Positions 35,525 to 45,871 of a stretch of DNA of 64,000 bases are shown here, piece by piece. Position 1 is the stretch's first letter. Every line of letters begins with the position of its first letter. This DNA is from Paracoccus aurantiacus (GTDB taxonomy: Bacteria > Pseudomonadota > Alphaproteobacteria > Rhodobacterales > Rhodobacteraceae). The notes beneath the pieces were generated by a model that was not told the DNA's origin, did not search any database, and saw only the letters and a program-made list of their open reading frames with translations. The stretch is taken from the NCBI RefSeq assembly GCF_007993065.1, contig NZ_VOPL01000001.1, positions 248,001 through 312,000 of the forward strand, in the 5' to 3' direction. Both the position numbers and the translations under genes were made by a program.

Positions 35525-35926
35525 ATGACCGAGCCAGTTCAGCAAGAGCGGCCGACAGGCCTTGCAATGCGGCGTGGCGCGATGCGCAAATGCCCTGCCT
35601 GCGGCGAAGGCAGCATGTTCGACGGCTATCTGAAAGTCCGCGACCACTGCCCGGTCTGCAACGAAGCGCTTTACCATCAGCGTGCAGATGACGGGCCGGC
35701 ATATCTGACGATTCTGTTCGTGTCCCATCTTGGCGCGCCGCTGCTGCTCTGGGTGTTTCTGACCTATCAGCCCTCGCCGATATCCATGCTGATCGGGTTT
35801 TCCATTGGCGCAGTGGTGCTTTCGCTTGCGCTGCTGCCGCTGATAAAGGGCGCGATGGTCGGCGCGCAATGGGCAAGGCGCATGCACGGGTTCTCTGCAA
35901 GTCCGGTCGGGGCCGACCCGCAATGA
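35525..35926 (+). CDS. DUF983 membrane protein
   Basis: This 133-residue protein has a zinc-ribbon-like pair of Cys motifs (CPACGEG and CPVCNEAL, about residues 24-50) and two hydrophobic segments (about 65-110), as in DUF983. The function is unknown. The start at 35525 gives the family N-terminus (MTEPVQQ), but a Met at 35471 is also in frame. The stop overlaps the Nudix start by 4 bases, so the two are coupled. Confidence 0.8.
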   Translation: MTEPVQQERPTGLAMRRGAMRKCPACGEGSMFDGYLKVRDHCPVCNEALYHQRADDGPAYLTILFVSHLGAPLLLWVFLTYQPSPISMLIGFSIGAVVLSLALLPLIKGAMVGAQWARRMHGFSASPVGADPQ

Positions 35927-36618
35927 GCGTGCGCGACCCCGCAACGCTGCGCGATGCGGCGACAGTGATCCTCGTGCGGCGTGACGGCCCGCAGCCTGCG
36001 GTCCTGATGGGAATGCGCGGTGCCAATGCGGCCTTCATGCCGTCGAAATATGTGTTTCCGGGCGGCGCTGTTGATGCGGAGGATCGCGACGTAGAACTCG
36101 CGGGCCTCGCCGATCCCATAACGATGGCGCGGCTGGAGCTGGAGCCGCGGCCCGAAAGCGATACGGAAGCCCGTCAATTGCTGGTCGCGGCGCTTCGTGA
36201 GTTGTCCGAAGAAACGGGGCTTCTGATCGGCGCGCCGGGAAAAAGCCGAATGACTGGCTATGCCGAAGCCGGACTGGTGCCCGATGCGTCGGCGCTGCAT
36301 TACGTCTTTCGCGCGATCACGCCGCCGGGCCGTCCGCGCCGTTTCGATGCGCGCTTCTTCCTTGCCGACGCGGCACATCTTGTCGTCGATCCTGACGATT
36401 TTTCCCGCGCCTGTGACGAACTTTCGCATCTGCATTGGGTGCCTGTGTCCGAAGCCCGCGCCCTGCATTTGCCGTTCATCACCGAGGTGGTGCTGGCCGA
36501 ATGCGCGGGCCTGATCGCGGCGGCGGGCGATGGGCCGCTTGGCGCACCCGCATCGGTGCCTTTCTTTGACAATCGCGAAGCGCGCTCTCGGTTCCTGCAG
36601 ATCGGGGATGCCGCGTGA
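35923..36618 (+). CDS. Nudix hydrolase
   Basis: This 231-residue protein has a Nudix domain: PSKYVFPGGAVDAED starts the box and AALRELSEETGLLIG carries the RExxEExG core, at about 45-100. The box has an insertion of about 35 residues between the Gly and the catalytic helix, as in NUDT19-like or RPP8-type members. Hydrolysis of a nucleoside diphosphate or CoA-like substrate is likely; the exact one is not evident. It is coupled to DUF983 upstream and dacB downstream (GTGA overlap). Confidence 0.88.
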   Translation: MSVRDPATLRDAATVILVRRDGPQPAVLMGMRGANAAFMPSKYVFPGGAVDAEDRDVELAGLADPITMARLELEPRPESDTEARQLLVAALRELSEETGLLIGAPGKSRMTGYAEAGLVPDASALHYVFRAITPPGRPRRFDARFFLADAAHLVVDPDDFSRACDELSHLHWVPVSEARALHLPFITEVVLAECAGLIAAAGDGPLGAPASVPFFDNREARSRFLQIGDAA

Positions 36619-38048
36619 GCGTCAGGGTGTCGGGCTGCAGGTTGATGCCGGATCGCCGCGATGTACTGCGCGGACTGCTTGTCTCGGCACTGGCAGTGCC
36701 TGCCGCGAATGCGCTGGAGCCGTCCGGCCTGGCAGAGCCGCCACCGCATAAGCCCACACCACGCGCAAGTCGCCTGATTGCGGATGCACGGTTGCAGGCA
36801 GAGGTGGATTACGCGGTTTTTTCGACGGACGGCGCTTTGCTGGAAGGTCGTGGCGCGGACCGGATGGTTGCACCTGCCAGCACGCTGAAGGTTCTGACCT
36901 CGCTCTATGCGCTCGACCGACTGGGCGCGTCGAAGCGCTTTGCGACGCGGGTGATGCGTTCGGGCGATACGCTGATCCTCGCCGGTGGCGGCGATCCGGT
37001 GCTGGATACGGATGCGCTGGCGGAACTGGCGAAAAGGTTGGTCGCGTCTGGCGCAACGCCGCCTTCGCGCTTTGCAGTCTGGGGTGGCGCGCTGCCCGCG
37101 ATACACGAGATTTCGCCGGAGCAGGCCGACTATCTTGCCTATAATCCCTCGGTTTCAGGGATAGCGCTGAACTTCAACCGCGTTCATCTGGGCTGGCAGG
37201 CTGGCGGCGGAAACCTGTCCCTTCAGGCGAGGGCGCTGAAAAACAGTCCCGTCGCCTATACAATACAAGTTGTGAAAGTTGCCGGCGGTCCGCTTTTCGT
37301 CTGGCGAGAAGAAGGCGCGCGCGAGGTCTGGCAGGTGAACGGCAATGCGATCCGCCGCGCCGGAAGCCGTTGGCTGCCCGTTCGCCGGCCAGAGCTGTAC
37401 GCTGCGGACGTGTTCCAGACCTTGTGCCGCGCCAATGGACTGCCGCTGCCTGCACCACAGCCCATCGACGCGCTTCCCGGCGATGCGCAGGAACTGGCGC
37501 GCGTCGAAAGCCCGACGCTCGACCTGATCCTGCGCGACATGATGGAATATTCCACGAACCTCACCGCCGAAATGGTCGGGCTGCATGCCAGCGGTGCGCG
37601 TGATCTTGCGGGCTCGGCAAAGGCGATGCAGGACTGGGCAGAGGGCAGCGGGATCGAGGGGCTTGAACTGCACGATCATTCCGGCATGTCCCCCGCCAAT
37701 CGCGTGACGGCGCGGGCGATGGCGCAGGTTCTGGCGACATTGGGCCAAAAGTCCGATCTGCATGCGCTGATGAAGCATGTGCCGCTTCAGGCGGGAAAGG
37801 GCGAACGCGCCGATCAGCGGCTGCGGTTGGACGCCAAGACAGGAACGCTGAATTTCGTGTCGAACCTGGCCGGATACGGGGACATTCCAGGTGAGGGAAA
37901 GGTCATCTTCGCGATTTACATCAGCGATATGGCGCGCCGTGAAGCAACCGAAGGGCAGGAGCTTCCGGCCGGGGTCGTCACATGGACGAACCGGGCGAAA
38001 CTTTTGCAGCAGAGGCTGGTGGAAAGCTGGATCGCGCGCTACGCCTGA
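36615..38048 (+). CDS. dacB: D-Ala-D-Ala carboxypeptidase/endopeptidase (PBP4, DacB)
   Basis: This 477-residue class C penicillin-binding protein has the active-site motifs SxxK (S89-TLK92), SxN (YSTNLTAEM near residue 310) and KTG (DAKTGTLNFVSN near residue 418). It trims peptidoglycan cross-links in the periplasm. The N-terminus has a Tat-like RRDVLRG followed by a hydrophobic stretch (about 13-33). The annotated GTG overlaps the Nudix stop; a Met at 36645 gives a tighter Tat signal (MPDRRDVLRG) and may be the true start. Its stop lies inside the 3' end of the convergent terB-like gene. Confidence 0.93.
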   Translation: MSVRVSGCRLMPDRRDVLRGLLVSALAVPAANALEPSGLAEPPPHKPTPRASRLIADARLQAEVDYAVFSTDGALLEGRGADRMVAPASTLKVLTSLYALDRLGASKRFATRVMRSGDTLILAGGGDPVLDTDALAELAKRLVASGATPPSRFAVWGGALPAIHEISPEQADYLAYNPSVSGIALNFNRVHLGWQAGGGNLSLQARALKNSPVAYTIQVVKVAGGPLFVWREEGAREVWQVNGNAIRRAGSRWLPVRRPELYAADVFQTLCRANGLPLPAPQPIDALPGDAQELARVESPTLDLILRDMMEYSTNLTAEMVGLHASGARDLAGSAKAMQDWAEGSGIEGLELHDHSGMSPANRVTARAMAQVLATLGQKSDLHALMKHVPLQAGKGERADQRLRLDAKTGTLNFVSNLAGYGDIPGEGKVIFAIYISDMARREATEGQELPAGVVTWTNRAKLLQQRLVESWIARYA

Positions 38049-38467
38049 AGCGTACGATGGCGCAGCTGCGCCGAAAGCTCGATCGCGGCGGCATGCAGGC
38101 GGCCGATTTCCAGTTCGTGCTGGATCTCGCGCAGCATCTGGGCCTCGTTATCGGTCAGCCGCCCGTCCGCCGCAGCGACATCGCAGGCCAGAGCATAGGC
38201 CGTTTCGAAAAGGCGTTCCGGCAGCGCGTCGCGAACCAGCCCGAACAGGGCCTCGATGCCGTCCTCCTCTTCGAAAAGGGACATGACGGTCTGGGATACC
38301 GCGCGGATGCGATCGACATCATAGCTTGCAAAAACCGGCATGTGATCGACCATCCGTTCGATCGCGACAAGCTCGGATGTTCGCATATTGGAATCCGATG
38401 CCGATACGGCCACCATGAGCGACACAAGCGCATCGCAGGCAGAGAACGAAGGCAGGTCTTTCGTCAC
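38039..38467 (-). CDS. TerB-like tellurite-resistance family protein
   Basis: This 142-residue all-helical protein matches the TerB fold: [28 protein letters not shown] and later [26 protein letters not shown], where acidic residues bind metal in TerB. It is found alone, without terC/terD/terE, so tellurite resistance is not implied. Its 3' end overlaps the 3' end of dacB by 10 bp (convergent). Confidence 0.85.
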   Translation of the reverse strand: MTKDLPSFSACDALVSLMVAVSASDSNMRTSELVAIERMVDHMPVFASYDVDRIRAVSQTVMSLFEEEDGIEALFGLVRDALPERLFETAYALACDVAAADGRLTDNEAQMLREIQHELEIGRLHAAAIELSAQLRHRTLQA

Positions 38468-38553
38468 GTGAGGTTCCTTGTCTTTCAGCCGAAATATTGA
38501 CGATCCAGCGTGGTTTCAATAAGCCGCCAGCGACCCTTCAAGGAGAGACGGAC

Positions 38554-40134
38554 ATGACCACCTTGCGCGATGCCGCGATGACTTCCAAGGCCTGGCCTTT
38601 CGAAGAGGCGCGCCGGGTGCTGAAACGCTATGAAAAGAAGGACCCTGAAAAGGGATTCGTCTTGTTCGAAACCGGCTACGGTCCGTCGGGCCTTCCACAT
38701 ATCGGCACCTTCGGCGAGGTCGCGCGCACGACGATGATCCGCCGCGCGTTCGAGATGATTTCCGACATTCCGACGAAGCTGATCTGCTTTTCGGACGATA
38801 TGGACGGGATGCGCAAGGTCCCCGAGAACGTGCCGCAGCAGGACCTTCTCAAAGCGAACCTGCAAAAGCCGCTGACGGCTGTGCCCGATCCCTTTGGCGA
38901 GTTCCCCAGCTTTGGCGATCACAACAACGCCATGCTGCGCCGCTTTCTGGACACATTCGGTTTCGAATACGACTTCATGTCCGCGACCGAGTTCTACAAA
39001 TCCGGCCAGTTTGACGCCACGCTTGTGAAGGCGGCAGAGCGGTATGACGCCATCATGAAGATCATGCTTGCGTCCCTGCGCGAGGAACGCCAGCAAAGCT
39101 ATTCCTGCTTTCTGCCGATACATCCCGAAACGGGCCGCGTTCTTTATGTGCCGATCAAGCATGTCGACGCTGCGAAGGGCGAGATCACCTTTGACGACGA
39201 AGACGGGCGCGAGTGGACACTGCCCGTCACCGGCGGACAGGTGAAGCTGCAATGGAAGCCGGATTTCGGGGCGCGTTGGGCCGCGCTTGATGTCGATTTC
39301 GAGATGTATGGCAAGGATCACAGCACCAACACGCCGATCTATGATGGAATTTGCGAGGTTCTGGGCGGCAAGAAGCCTGAACACTTCACTTACGAGCTGT
39401 TCCTCGACGATCAGGGCCAGAAAATCAGCAAATCCAAGGGCAATGGGCTGTCGATTGACGAATGGCTGACTTATGCCGCGACAGAAAGCCTGTCCTATTT
39501 CATGTATCAGAAGCCCAAGACGGCCAAGCGGCTGTGGTGGGACGTGATCCCCAAGGCAGTGGATGAATACCACCAGCAATTGCGGGCATTTCCTGACCAG
39601 AAACCGGAGCAGCAGCTTGCCAATCCGGTCTGGCACATCCACCGCGGGCAGGTTCCTGCATCGGATATGGTGGTGCCCTTCTCCATGCTCTTGAACCTCG
39701 CATCTGTGGCGGGGGCGCAGGACAAGGACGGGCTTTGGGGCTTCATCAAACGCTATGCGCCCGAGGCGTCGCCTGAAACGCATCCGCAGCTTGACGAGGC
39801 CGCTGGATACGCGGTGCGCTATTTCAACGACTTCGTCGCCCCCGGCCGGGCATTCCGCAGACCCACCGAACAAGAGGCTGGAGCACTTGATGACCTTGCC
39901 GGAAGGCTGGCCGAATGGGACGACGCCGCTGATCCGGAGGCATTGCAGAGCATGGTCTTTGCCGTCGGAAAGGATCACGGGTTTGAGCCGCTTCGTGACT
40001 GGTTCCAGGCGCTGTACCAGGTGCTGCTGGGTGCCGATCAGGGGCCCCGTTTCGGCGGGTTCATCGCGCTTTATGGTATCGAGGAAACACGCGATCTGAT
40101 CGCGCGTGCGTTGCGTGGCGAGCTGTCGAACTGA
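38554..40134 (+). CDS. lysK: Lysyl-tRNA synthetase, class I
   Basis: This 526-residue enzyme is the class I (archaeal-type) LysRS, which charges tRNA-Lys and is found in many alphaproteobacteria in place of class II LysS. The HIGH motif is PHIGT near residue 48, and KMSKS is KISKSKG near 290. [17 protein letters not shown] and [15 protein letters not shown] are typical. AAGGAGAG lies upstream of the ATG at 38554; the in-frame extension is rejected. A hairpin follows the stop. Confidence 0.96.
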   Translation: MTTLRDAAMTSKAWPFEEARRVLKRYEKKDPEKGFVLFETGYGPSGLPHIGTFGEVARTTMIRRAFEMISDIPTKLICFSDDMDGMRKVPENVPQQDLLKANLQKPLTAVPDPFGEFPSFGDHNNAMLRRFLDTFGFEYDFMSATEFYKSGQFDATLVKAAERYDAIMKIMLASLREERQQSYSCFLPIHPETGRVLYVPIKHVDAAKGEITFDDEDGREWTLPVTGGQVKLQWKPDFGARWAALDVDFEMYGKDHSTNTPIYDGICEVLGGKKPEHFTYELFLDDQGQKISKSKGNGLSIDEWLTYAATESLSYFMYQKPKTAKRLWWDVIPKAVDEYHQQLRAFPDQKPEQQLANPVWHIHRGQVPASDMVVPFSMLLNLASVAGAQDKDGLWGFIKRYAPEASPETHPQLDEAAGYAVRYFNDFVAPGRAFRRPTEQEAGALDDLAGRLAEWDDAADPEALQSMVFAVGKDHGFEPLRDWFQALYQVLLGADQGPRFGGFIALYGIEETRDLIARALRGELSN

Positions 40135-40151
40135 TCGTATCGTCACGCGAA

Positions 40152-40178
40152 GCGTTGCGCGCGCGCTGCGCGCAACGC
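40152..40178 (+). terminator. Stem-loop after lysK
   Basis: An 11-bp stem (GCGTTGCGCGC / GCGCGCAACGC, 5-nt loop) lies 18 bp after the stop. No T tract follows, so it may be an RNA end-stabiliser or a DNA dyad rather than a terminator. Confidence 0.5.
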
Positions 40179-40269
40179 GCGGAAGGTTAAGGCAGAGTTA
40201 ACCCGAGGCGACGACATTCCCCCTTCGCATACGGGTCGCATGGCGCGGCCGGATCAGGGGAGATCGCGC

Positions 40270-42564
40270 ATGAACATCGCCATTACCGACGGGCTGCAAC
40301 TGATGCCGCCTTCCTTCGCAGCGGGCCTTTCGGCCTGGTCGCGCGAATACGGCACACCGGGCAGCGCCACATGGGCCAACCAACTTAACGCGGCGATCGT
40401 CAGTGCCGACCCGGATTTCGGCAGTTGCCTTGAAATCAACAAGGTCGCCGACGTAACGCGCATCCGCTTCATGGGTGAAACGCCGATCCTGCCCGGTACC
40501 TATCTGCGCATTTCGGCGCGCGTAAAAGCGATTGCCGGTCCACGCCCTGCGGTGCGGGTTGCCGGATGGGCAGGCGATGGCGGGCGCAACCATGTCACGG
40601 GGCTTGTCGAGGAAGGCGCGCCCGTAAACCTGCCAACTTACGGCGAGGTGGTCGAGGTCAGCGCCATCGTCGGCACGGGCAAGCGAAGCGGTGTCAACAT
40701 GCCGTGGGGATCGGGCCCGATCTACGGTCATTTCGGGATCGACCTTGTCGGCGGCAACGGTGGCGCATTGCGCATCGAATCGGTGAAGATCGAAGATGTG
40801 ACCTCGGTCTTTCTTCGGCAGATGATGGATATCGTCGATGTGCGCGATTACGGCGCGATCGGCAACGGCACGACCGACGACGCGGCGGCGTTTGCTGCCG
40901 CCGACAAAGCCGCGAAGGGCCGTGTTCTTGTGGTGCCGGACGGTGTTTACCGGATTGCGTCCGACCTGACGATTGCCTCGCCGGTTCGGTTTACAGGCAC
41001 GCTGACAATGCCCCGAGCGGCCCGGCTGACGCTGATGGGATCGTTTGACTATCCAAGCTATGCTGCGGCATTCGGCGATGAGACCGAGGCACTGAAGCGT
41101 GCGCTGCAAGCGCTTTTCGGCTATACCGATCACGCGGAACTGAACCTGCGCGGCCGCCGGATCGACCTGAAAGAGCCGCTCATCATGAGCGAGATCGCCC
41201 CCGGTCTGTCCGATTACGGCTCTCGCCGTCTGATCTGTAACGGCCAGATCCGCATCGTTGACGGTTCAAGCTGGAATACCGGCACGGCGTCGTCGCAGGC
41301 CACCTATGAGACTGGCCAGCCGACGACACTGAACAACGTTGCAAATGTCGCGAATATCGAGGTCGGAAGCCTTGTGACCGGGCCTGGCGTCGGGCGCGAG
41401 GTTTATGTTCAGTCGAAGAACATCGCCGCGCGAAGCATCGTTCTGTCCCAGCCGCTTTATGGTGGCAGTGGGACGCGCAACTATCAGTTCAGGCGCTTCC
41501 GCTACATGTTCGATTTCCTCGGCGTCGACGGGTGCTCGCGGGTCAATTTCTCGGAAATCGAGTTCATACTGGACGGCCGCGCGAGCTTTCTCATGCTGCC
41601 GCAAAGCGGCCAGATGTTCCATGTCCGTGACTGCTTTATCAGCGGCCCGTCCGACCGCGGCATCACCTCGGTCGGGCGGGCCTGCCAGGACCTGCTTGTT
41701 GATCGCTGCCAGTTTCTCTCGTCCGAGATGGGAGTGAATGCGCAGGACCGCACGTCGATTGCGATCAATATCAACGCCAATGATGCGAAGATCCGTGAAA
41801 ACCGCTTTGTGCGCTTTGGCACGTTCATGGTTGCCACGGGCACCGGGCATCTGATCAGCGGCAATCATTGGTTTCAGGGCGATGACACGGCGGCCGGCAA
41901 GCGTGTTCCGGGTCTGGTGATCGCGCAGAAGAACTGCAAGATGGCGATTACCGGCAACTATGTTGACAATAACGTCATCGAGTGGACGAACGAATACGAC
42001 GCGCTGCCGAATTTCGGGCCTGACGAATATTCGTTCGGCGGTCTTTCGATCAGTGGCAACCATTTCACCGTGAAACAAGTCCTGTCGGATTTTGCGTGGA
42101 TTTCAATCCGCCCCTATGGGACCGGGCATCACATCCACGGGCTGACGGTGTCAAACAACGTGTTTCTGGTGATCGGGCCGAAAATCCAGCGTATCGACAA
42201 GGTCGATACAACATTTGCCGATCTGGATTACTCGCGGATGCGAAATATCCTTTTCGACGGCAACACGTTCAACGGCGTGCTGAATTACGTCGCGAACCCT
42301 GTCCAGATCACACATACACAGACAAGCGCTCAATCAAGCTGGGTCGTCCAGCTGACCGATTGCCTGCCGTTCAAGGCATGGGCGCGAAACGTCGATTCCG
42401 TGACGGCGGTGTCGATGATCCAGGATGCCAACAATGGCCGCATTACCGAAATGCCATGGGTGCGGACAGAGCAGGGCGCGGCGCGCAAGAACCTTCAGAT
42501 CGAGTGGTCGAAGGCTGCAAAGGGCAAGGTGGTCGTGCGCGCGCGAATGGATTCGCCCGACTGA
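40270..42564 (+). CDS. Right-handed beta-helix (GH28-like/pectate-lyase superfamily) protein, possible GTA or phage spike
   Basis: This 764-residue protein has an N-terminal domain (about 1-185) and a beta-helix that starts with the tailspike signature VRDYGAIGNGTTDDAAAFAAADKAAKGRVLVVPDGVYRI. Repeated short coils (GNHWF, GNYVDNN, SGNHFTV, SNNVFLV) continue to about residue 680. There is no signal peptide, unlike secreted pectate lyases. The N-terminal MNIAITDGLQLMPPSFAAGLSAWSRE and the fold resemble capsid or tail spikes that bind capsule, including the head spikes of Rhodobacterales gene transfer agents (inference). No other phage gene is near. GGGGAG lies 8-9 bp before the ATG. Confidence 0.8.
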   Translation: MNIAITDGLQLMPPSFAAGLSAWSREYGTPGSATWANQLNAAIVSADPDFGSCLEINKVADVTRIRFMGETPILPGTYLRISARVKAIAGPRPAVRVAGWAGDGGRNHVTGLVEEGAPVNLPTYGEVVEVSAIVGTGKRSGVNMPWGSGPIYGHFGIDLVGGNGGALRIESVKIEDVTSVFLRQMMDIVDVRDYGAIGNGTTDDAAAFAAADKAAKGRVLVVPDGVYRIASDLTIASPVRFTGTLTMPRAARLTLMGSFDYPSYAAAFGDETEALKRALQALFGYTDHAELNLRGRRIDLKEPLIMSEIAPGLSDYGSRRLICNGQIRIVDGSSWNTGTASSQATYETGQPTTLNNVANVANIEVGSLVTGPGVGREVYVQSKNIAARSIVLSQPLYGGSGTRNYQFRRFRYMFDFLGVDGCSRVNFSEIEFILDGRASFLMLPQSGQMFHVRDCFISGPSDRGITSVGRACQDLLVDRCQFLSSEMGVNAQDRTSIAININANDAKIRENRFVRFGTFMVATGTGHLISGNHWFQGDDTAAGKRVPGLVIAQKNCKMAITGNYVDNNVIEWTNEYDALPNFGPDEYSFGGLSISGNHFTVKQVLSDFAWISIRPYGTGHHIHGLTVSNNVFLVIGPKIQRIDKVDTTFADLDYSRMRNILFDGNTFNGVLNYVANPVQITHTQTSAQSSWVVQLTDCLPFKAWARNVDSVTAVSMIQDANNGRITEMPWVRTEQGAARKNLQIEWSKAAKGKVVVRARMDSPD

Positions 42565-42594
42565 TCGACCCTCCCCACTGTGGTGTGAAGCGAC

Positions 42595-42620
42595 GACCCC
42601 TTCCGGCGACGGTGGGGGTC
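42595..42620. terminator. Stem-loop between convergent beta-helix and HugZ-like genes
   Basis: A 6-bp stem (GACCCC / GGGGTC) lies just before the HugZ-like stop, with an internal GC-rich loop that can add pairing. A mixed ATTCAATTTC tail follows on the plus strand. Confidence 0.4.
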
Positions 42621-43092
42621 ATTCAATTTCAGCAGCATCGAACCGGTAGGCCATGCCGAACCCCGCAATCAGGATGCCCGACTGCGGCGCGAATCTCCAG
42701 AAGCTGAAATCGGGCAATCTGGCGTAGGCGCTCGATTTCGGATCACGTTCGATCCAGCACGCAAGACGTGCCTCAGTCGTCGGCAACTGCGTCGCGACCA
42801 CGCTCAGGCTAAGGCGTGGCCGGGCCATCATGTTGCCGGGCGTATCATCCTTGGCTTCTATCATCAGGGCTGCGCGCGGGTTTCGTCGCAGAAGCGCGGT
42901 GTGCCGCGCAAGGGCCGACAGAAGCGCGACGGCGCCCCCGTCATCTGCTGCCTGCAGCGCGATCCGCGAGATATGCGGAAACCCTTGATCATGATCGAAA
43001 ACTGCCAGCGCCGCATGACGCATTGACGTGCAGAGCGATTGCACCGTCGCACGCGCGCTCGCGTCAAATATTCTGTAAGGCGTTCCGGTCAT
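42619..43092 (-). CDS. HugZ/PNPOx-like heme-utilisation family protein
   Basis: This 157-residue protein has the split-barrel fold of pyridoxamine-5'-phosphate oxidase-like proteins: ARATVQSLCTSMRHAALAVFDHDQGFPHISRIALQ and ARPRLSLSVVATQLPTTE. This pattern is typical of the HugZ group, which degrades or binds heme. The N-terminal half carries the FMN-type region, and no heme-ligand His in the C-terminus can be confirmed by eye. It lies alone and is divergent from acs. Confidence 0.8.
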   Translation of the reverse strand: MTGTPYRIFDASARATVQSLCTSMRHAALAVFDHDQGFPHISRIALQAADDGGAVALLSALARHTALLRRNPRAALMIEAKDDTPGNMMARPRLSLSVVATQLPTTEARLACWIERDPKSSAYARLPDFSFWRFAPQSGILIAGFGMAYRFDAAEIE

Positions 43093-43151
43093 GACGCTTG
43101 AACATGCCGCGCGCTTTCGCCTTCCGCAAGTTCAACGAAACTGACGGTGCT

Positions 43152-43248
43152 GTGAATGATTTACAATTATCGCTTCTGGATCGTGAATGAATTTACAAAA
43201 TTATTCTTTGAAAAAAATGCTTTATAAGATCACCAATGCGTGATTTAC
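43152..43248 (+). promoter_or_regulatory. Repeated TGATTTAC-type boxes upstream of acs
   Basis: In the AT-rich region before acs there are two near-identical copies of GTGAATGA(A)TTTACAA with following TTAT, at 43152-43170 and 43183-43204, offset by 31 bp (about three helical turns). A third partial copy, TGATTTAC, lies at 43241-43248. They look like activator or repressor binding boxes. No clear sigma-70 pair was found. Confidence 0.5.
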
Positions 43249-43323
43249 TATGCCGCGAACTATTTGAGTGAATGTTGCCGTGCGGGCGCTTTGCTCGCGA
43301 ATATTTCAAACTGGGGGAGAGCC

Positions 43324-45279
<1,956 letters not shown>

Positions 45280-45612
45280 CGCCATGCGGGGCGCCCCAGG
45301 CCGCGCGTGCGCGCCCCGTATCAGCTTGCGGCGGGACTTCGCTAAACCTGCCAGGCGGCAGACGGACCGACCGGCCCATCGGTCCGCCGCCAGATCGAAG
45401 CAAGGCTGAAAGGCCAGGCCCCGCCGATTGTTCCGGCGGATCAGGGAAGGCTTGTTCGTAACAATTCGCCGAACATGCCGCTGCCCTGCCCAAGGATGGC
45501 GCGCTGCGGGACCGCAGCGATCCGAAAACCTCGCGCCCCGCTGCCGCTGCCGTAGAGGGGCGTGTGATGACAAGGCAGCAGAATTGACACTCACGAGGGA
45601 GGTCTCAGTGAC
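45280..45612. other. 333-bp gap between acs and the DUF4212 gene, with stacked stem-loops
   Basis: No convincing gene was seen here. Hairpins: CGGGGCGC (45287-45294) with GCGCCCCG (45311-45318); CGGACCGA-N8-TCGGTCCG (45363-45386); CCGCCG-N7-CGGCGG (45421-45439). None has a T tract. The region may be an acs 3' UTR, a small RNA, or the leader of the symporter operon. A GGGAGG lies before the DUF4212 ATG. Confidence 0.4.
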
Positions 45613-45870
45613 ATGAGTGACAGAACTTCATCCAACGCCTATTGGCGCGCCAATATCAGGATCATCTGGATATGCATCGCGATATGGGCGCTCGTCTCTT
45701 ACGGGTTCGGGATTATCTTCCGTCCGCTGATCAGCGGCATAAAGATCGGCGGGTCCGATCTTGGCTTCTGGTTCGCCCAGCAGGGGTCCATCCTGGTCTT
45801 CATCGTGCTGATCTTCTGGTATGCATGGCGGATGAACCGCCTCGACCGCGAATACGGTGTGGAGGAGTGA
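45613..45870 (+). CDS. DUF4212 small symporter subunit
   Basis: This 85-residue membrane protein has two helices (about 16-36 and 52-72) and the DUF4212 pattern YWRANIRIIWICIAIWALVSYG and RMNRLDREYGVEE. DUF4212 proteins are the small partner of a sodium/solute symporter immediately downstream. The gap to the next start is 1 bp, with GGAGGAG at the end of this gene as the ribosome binding site of the symporter. Confidence 0.9.
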   Translation: MSDRTSSNAYWRANIRIIWICIAIWALVSYGFGIIFRPLISGIKIGGSDLGFWFAQQGSILVFIVLIFWYAWRMNRLDREYGVEE

Positions 45871-45871
45871 G

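Noticed and set aside
38039..38467. Tellurite resistance operon
   Set aside because: Only a TerB-like protein is present; terC, terD and terE are absent.
38485..40146. 553-codon minus-strand frame
   Set aside because: It is antisense to lysK and shows no domain.
45428..45616. 62-codon frame before the DUF4212 gene
   Set aside because: It has no ribosome binding site or similarity, and overlaps the DUF4212 start in another frame.
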